A stretch of DNA of 64,000 nt from contig JAQSEB010000058.1 of assembly GCA_030063045.1 (NCBI GenBank), positions 310,001 through 374,000 on the forward strand, written 5' to 3'. Positions 59,908 through 64,000 of this stretch are shown piece after piece. This DNA comes from Pratylenchus scribneri. Lineage: Eukaryota; Nematoda; Chromadorea; Rhabditida; Pratylenchidae. Made by a program: the position numbers and the translations under genes. Position 1 is the first letter of the stretch, and the number at the start of each line of letters is the position of its first letter. The notes beneath the pieces were generated by a model. The model was not told where the DNA came from. It ran no database searches and saw nothing but the letters and a program-made list of their open reading frames with translations.

Positions 59908-60732
59908 ATGGAGATGGGGCACTATTTGATGATATTTTTACTCGTCAACCTAATTTTTACTATTGTGCGAAAATCAAAAAAATCGACATCCTCAATTACG
60001 GCATGGGAAAATTGTCCTCGATTCTGTCGCCATGGCAGCCGTGTGGAATTGGAGCCCACCTTCTGCCTCAACAGCAGAGGCAATATTCGGTAATATAGCT
60101 TTGATGTTGTGAAAAAGGCTGCCGCTGTCTTTTTTTTATTTTGTTGAATCATGAGAAAGTTTATCGAGAGGCTGCTTCCTTCTTTTAGCGTGAATTTTTG
60201 TGTGTGCCTCTCGTTTTGTGCGTGAAGGTGGTAGCCTCATTTATCAAGCCTACAAAATGCGCGCGACCTTTTTTTGCACTTGGATTTGTTTTGTTTTGGA
60301 TTGGCGTGATGCGAAATAAAAGGGAAAATTGCAGCATTGCCGGGGAGAGAGAATTTCTGATGAATTCAAATTCATGGAAATGGATGGAAGGAAATTTGTT
60401 TTGAACAAAATAAAATGAGACAAGCATTTTTAGATCGACGCCATTTGAAGAAGGCAGATTGGAGAATCTTAAGAGAACGGGGCCAATTTTGTCGGTGTGG
60501 CCTTTGGGGATTTGGCACTCAATTTGATGGGAATAACAGAAAATTAAGCAGGAATGGAAGAAGCTTAGATGTGCTTGCTAATTGCCGGACGAATTGAATG
60601 AATGCAGGGGAATGGACCACATTTTGGATTGGAATAAGAATTGATGAGGAAAAGCCGGTGGCGAATTGGTCCAAAGCCACCCCTCGCCTTGATCCTCCCT
60701 CGGGAATTTGCATTGGAATTTGTAAGTGTATG
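59908..60732 (+). CDS. possible C-type-lectin-like secreted protein, exon fragments
   Basis: Tentative. An exon at 59908-60090 starts with a hydrophobic leader (MEMGHYLMIFLLVNLIFTIV) and carries ENCPRFCRHGSRVELE, ending at a GTAATA donor. An exon from about 60334 (after ATTGCAG) joins in phase and reads IAGEREFLMNSNSWKWMEGN. A third segment at 60608-60728, between TGCAG and GTAAGTG, reads WTTFWIGIRIDEEKPVANWS. The order EFL then FWIGI then NWS resembles a C-type lectin domain, but I could not connect all exons or find the terminal cysteines. It may be a decayed gene or chance. Confidence 0.28.
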
Positions 60733-61743
60733 GAAAAATGTGGAAGAATTGTGCATCGAAGAAAAACTTAGAATTGGAAGGAGGCCTAGCCTGTACTATT
60801 TATAGACAAAAACACTTTTGAGTCAAGGGAATTGGACGGCAGTTGTGGCAAATCGAAGGCAAATGAATGAATGAATTAACATGGAGAGAATAACACATTG
60901 GGCCAAACGATGCAAATAGAATAGGGAATTGGGTGGCCAAGGATGTGCGTAAAAGGGTGGATGGGGGAAAAGCCAATTAATTGGGAAATGGGAAAGAACG
61001 GGAAATTGGTAAAATGCGGACTGCGGAGGCAACCGAATGTGGAAGAAAGGAAGGCAATTGGAAGGAAAAAATTGGCTGGAAAGAAGTCCATTCTTTGTGC
61101 CGAATTGGAGGGGGCAAAAAAGGGATTTGGCACTAGCTCCGATTTTCCCATATTGGCATTTGGCCCCCGGCTTCACATTGGTGTGCGGCATCTGGGCAAT
61201 TGATGGTTGTGGCCCAGTAAATGAATGTGTTGGTGTGAAGGAAAGCATTGGCAAAAGTCACACTCATCTGTGGCAGCAAAATGTGCCGCTGGCGCCATCA
61301 TTTTCTCTTCGCTCTATTTATCCTTTTTAATGGAGTTGTTTGGGTGGAAATGGAAAATATATGTATAAAACAATGGGGCGGCATGGGCCTTAAATTATCT
61401 ACATTCTGTCAATGCGGAAAAAATTCGTGGCCACAATGAAATAAAAGAGAAGCTTTGGTTGATTTTTTCGATTTTATGCCGAATAGATTCCTTAGATTAA
61501 CTTTCCGGAAACTAACTGGTTCCGGAAGCTAACCGGAAAGAATTAGATTAAAACTTTCTGAGATTTAGATTAAAAATGAAAAAAATTCAAATTATCTTTA
61601 TTAATATTTAAAATAACAATTTCTTTTCTAATGAAAATAAAAATGACTAGTAAAATAAAAATGAATTAATTTTGGGGAATACCCGCAAACAAATACACAT
61701 AAAGGCGGGGAATTTTGGATTGTTTTTTGGTGGAATTGGGAAA
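60733..61743. other. intergenic before nucleoside transporter
   Basis: There are open stretches on both strands without recognisable domains. 61490-61560 contains clustered TTCCGG/CCGGAA motifs (ACTTTCCGGAAACTAACTGG, TTCCGGAAGCTAACCGGAAA), related to the palindrome of the 37-bp satellite. Confidence 0.4.
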
Positions 61744-64000
61744 TCAAAATTCATTACGATGATGAAAGGGAAAAATGGAAATTTGTGGAGCGAAAGTGTT
61801 GGTGTCTTTTATGGTATCCCTCATTGTCATCAATTTCTCCACGTCCAAACAATTTGATGCATTGCCATGTTGCTGCCGAGGATGGCATGCCACCGACTGA
61901 TCAACCAAAACACCGGCCAATGAGGCGGTCATGAAGCAGGAAATTGAGCCGGCCAAAAGGGCACGTAGCGCCAAACGGGACAGTAACCTTTTCCGATTGG
62001 GTGCCATTCCGCCTAGGATGCCCAATTGAATGCCAATGGACGTGAAATTGGAGAAACCGCAAAGGGCATAGGTGGCGATCATTGCAGAACGGGCCTAAAA
62101 AATATAACAATTAAAATTAGGAAAGAATTAACTTTAAATGGTTTTATGATTTTTGAGGGGACAAATTTTGTAAAATTTTTGTTTGAAAATCAAAAAATAT
62201 TGTAAATGCGAAAAAAATGACTTTAAGGCGAATTTTTCCAATATTTTTATTGGCAACTTACCGATAATTTGTGCTGTTCCACCATTTGGCCAAGTTGTTT
62301 GTAGGCAATGAATTCATTCAACGCCGTCTTCGTGCCCATCAATTGGGCAACGCAAAAAGTCTCTTTTGTATTGGTGACACCCATCACAAAGGCCAACGGA
62401 AAAAATAGATAGCCGAGAATAAGCTGAAAATGTGAAAATTTAAAAATAAATTGGACCATTAAACTACTACCTCAAAACTCCATCCCGGTTGACCAACTAA
62501 TTCGCCCATCCAGCCAAGAATTGAGTCGAAAAGGGCAAGCAGTGCAAGGAAAACAATTAAATTTGCCACAATTGCTAACACCAATTCCACTGCCATAATG
62601 GCTCCATTGCTCACACATTCCAATGCATTTGTCTCTTCCCTAATGTAAATTGATAGTTTCATTGAAATTGGTAAAAGGAAATTATGTCCAGAATTGTTTT
62701 TAATTGACTCACCCTTCAGGCAATTCCAAATCCTCTACGCTGACCAATTGACTTTGTTCTGTCTCGGGGTACAGTATTTTGGAGCAGGCTAACGATCCTG
62801 GAGCCGACATCACCGTGGCGGACAATAAATAGCGAGGACAAGCGCCGAAACTGAATACAATTATAATAAGAGGAGGGATGTTTCCGGAATGATAATTACA
62901 ATTTTTTTCCAATTACAATCTCTTTCCGGAAAGAAAAGTGCAATTACAACCTTTTCCGAAAAGAAAAAGTGCAATTACAATTACAATCCTTTTCCGGAAA
63001 GAAAAAGTGCAATTACAATTACAATCCTTTTCCGGAAAGAAAAGTGCAATTACAATTACAATCCTTCCGGAAAGAAAAGTGCAATTACAATTACAATCCC
63101 TTTCCGGAAAGAAAAAGTGCAATTACAATTACAATCCTTTTCCGGAAAGAAAAGTGCAATTACAATTACAATCCTTCCGGAAAGAAAAGTGCAATTACAA
63201 TTACAATCCCTTTCCGGAACGAAAAAGTGCAATTACAATTACAATCCTTTTCCGGAAAGAAAAGTGCAATTACAATTACAATCCTTCCGGAAAGAAAAGT
63301 GCAATTACAATTACAATCCCTTTCCGGAAAGAAAAAGTGCAATTACAATTACAATCCTTTTCCGGAAAGAAAAGTGCAATTACAATAAATTTCCGGAAAG
63401 AAAAGTGCAATTACAATTACAATCCTTCCGGAAAGAAAAGTGCAATTACAATTACAATCCTTCCGGAAAGAAAAGTGCAATTACAATCCCTTTCCGGAAA
63501 GAAAAAGTGCAATTACAATTACAATCCCTTTCCGGAAAGAAAAAGTGCAATTACAATTACAATCCCTTTCCGGAATGAAAAAGTGCAATTGCAATTACAA
63601 TTACAATTCCGGAATGAACTTAGATTTTACAATTACAATCGCAATTACAATTCCGGAATGAACTTAGATTACAATTACAATCGCAATTCCGGAAAGAATT
63701 AGAAATTACAATTATAATCCATTTTCGGAATGAAAATTATAACTCTTTTATGTATTTTCGATTGATTGATTCATTTTTCATTGAAATAGTGGTTTGATAT
63801 ATAATTTATAATTAATTAATGAACCCACCTGATATAAGTGGCAAAAACGGCACCCGCAATGCACGAAAAGCCAGTGGTCATGACGGCATGAAGCTCTGGA
63901 AAAAATTAAAATAATTAAAAATGGAATAATTAAACGGACCTGAAGCAGTCATTCGATCAATGTACGGTCGAATGAGGAGTGGTGCTTCACTCATTCCCAA
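61744..64000 (-). CDS. concentrative nucleoside transporter (SLC28/CNT), 5' partial
   Basis: Exons seen: 63940-64000 (continues beyond the edge), 63829-63895, 62713-62850, 62471-62639, 62262-62423, 61744-62094. CNT proteins couple nucleoside uptake to Na+ or H+ at the plasma membrane. Family motifs: GMSEAPLLIRPYIDRMTAS, VMTTGFSCIAGAVFATYISF, GACPRYLLSATVMSAPGSL, NGAIMAVELVLAIVANLIVF, LNEFIAYKQL, and IATYALCGFSNFTSIGIQLG. Several membrane helices are visible. About half of the protein, the C-terminal part, is in the window. The 978-bp intron 62851-63828 is almost entirely satellite B2. Confidence 0.94.
62891..63735. repeat. 37-38-bp satellite array B2 (CNT intron)
   Basis: About 22 units of the same repeat as B1, with units shortened between CAATCC and TTCCGG. 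At 63590-63700 the units become hybrid: GGAATGAACTTAGATT, ACAATTACAATCGCAATT and TTCCGG alternate. The piece ACAATTACAATCGCAA belongs to the 25-bp family. Confidence 0.97.

Overview
The window is nuclear DNA from a nematode, most likely a plant-parasitic tylenchid of the cyst-nematode type. It is AT-rich. Its genes are cut into many short exons by introns of about 35-100 bp ending in TTTCAG or TTTTAG. All recognisable proteins are animal proteins. Five introns are well supported as GC-AG rather than GT-AG, with two more likely; this frequency is known from cyst nematodes. The taxonomic guess is inference; the rest is read from splice-phase-checked gene models.

Layout, left to right. Minus strand 584-14467: a secreted MAM-like-domain protein, the nucleolar GTPase GNL2/NGP-1, and VPS11 (the last two close enough to be an operon). 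Plus 15032-15591: LSM7. Then a gene-poor stretch with a near-perfect 158-bp inverted duplication, followed on plus (18338-24131) by a plasma-membrane calcium ATPase. Minus 24691-26921: a single-pass leucine-rich-repeat membrane protein. Plus 29551-31406: a Pitx/UNC-30-type homeobox gene. Minus 31905-34137: CCR4-NOT subunit sequence in which a NOT2 box and a CNOT11 C-terminal domain can be read as one protein. A fold-back element fills 34.3-36.2 kb. Plus 36429-44639: an E2 ubiquitin-conjugating enzyme and serine palmitoyltransferase subunit 1 in operon-like spacing, with a complete GPI-type trehalase gene nested antisense in an intron of the latter. Minus 44774-46909: CTNNBL1. Plus 47479-50089: NSF, without a visible N-domain. 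Minus 51258-53609: G-protein beta subunit. An 8-kb gene-poor stretch follows, with weak traces of a C-type-lectin-like gene. Minus 61744-64000: a concentrative nucleoside transporter running off the right edge.

The most unusual layer is non-coding. Six satellite arrays (four of a 25-bp unit, two of a 37-38-bp unit) share the core CAATTACAATTACAATC, and four of the six fill introns almost completely. Two 25-bp arrays lie in opposite orientation in two introns of the serine palmitoyltransferase gene, so its pre-mRNA could fold into a very long hairpin around four exons and the nested trehalase. There are also at least three dispersed repeat families in introns, a short terminal-inverted-repeat element, and a fold-back element with a fragment at the NSF 5' end.

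Functionally this is mostly housekeeping: ribosome biogenesis, RNA processing and decay, vesicle fusion, sphingolipid synthesis, calcium export and G-protein signalling, plus trehalose and nucleoside use and one neuronal-type transcription factor.
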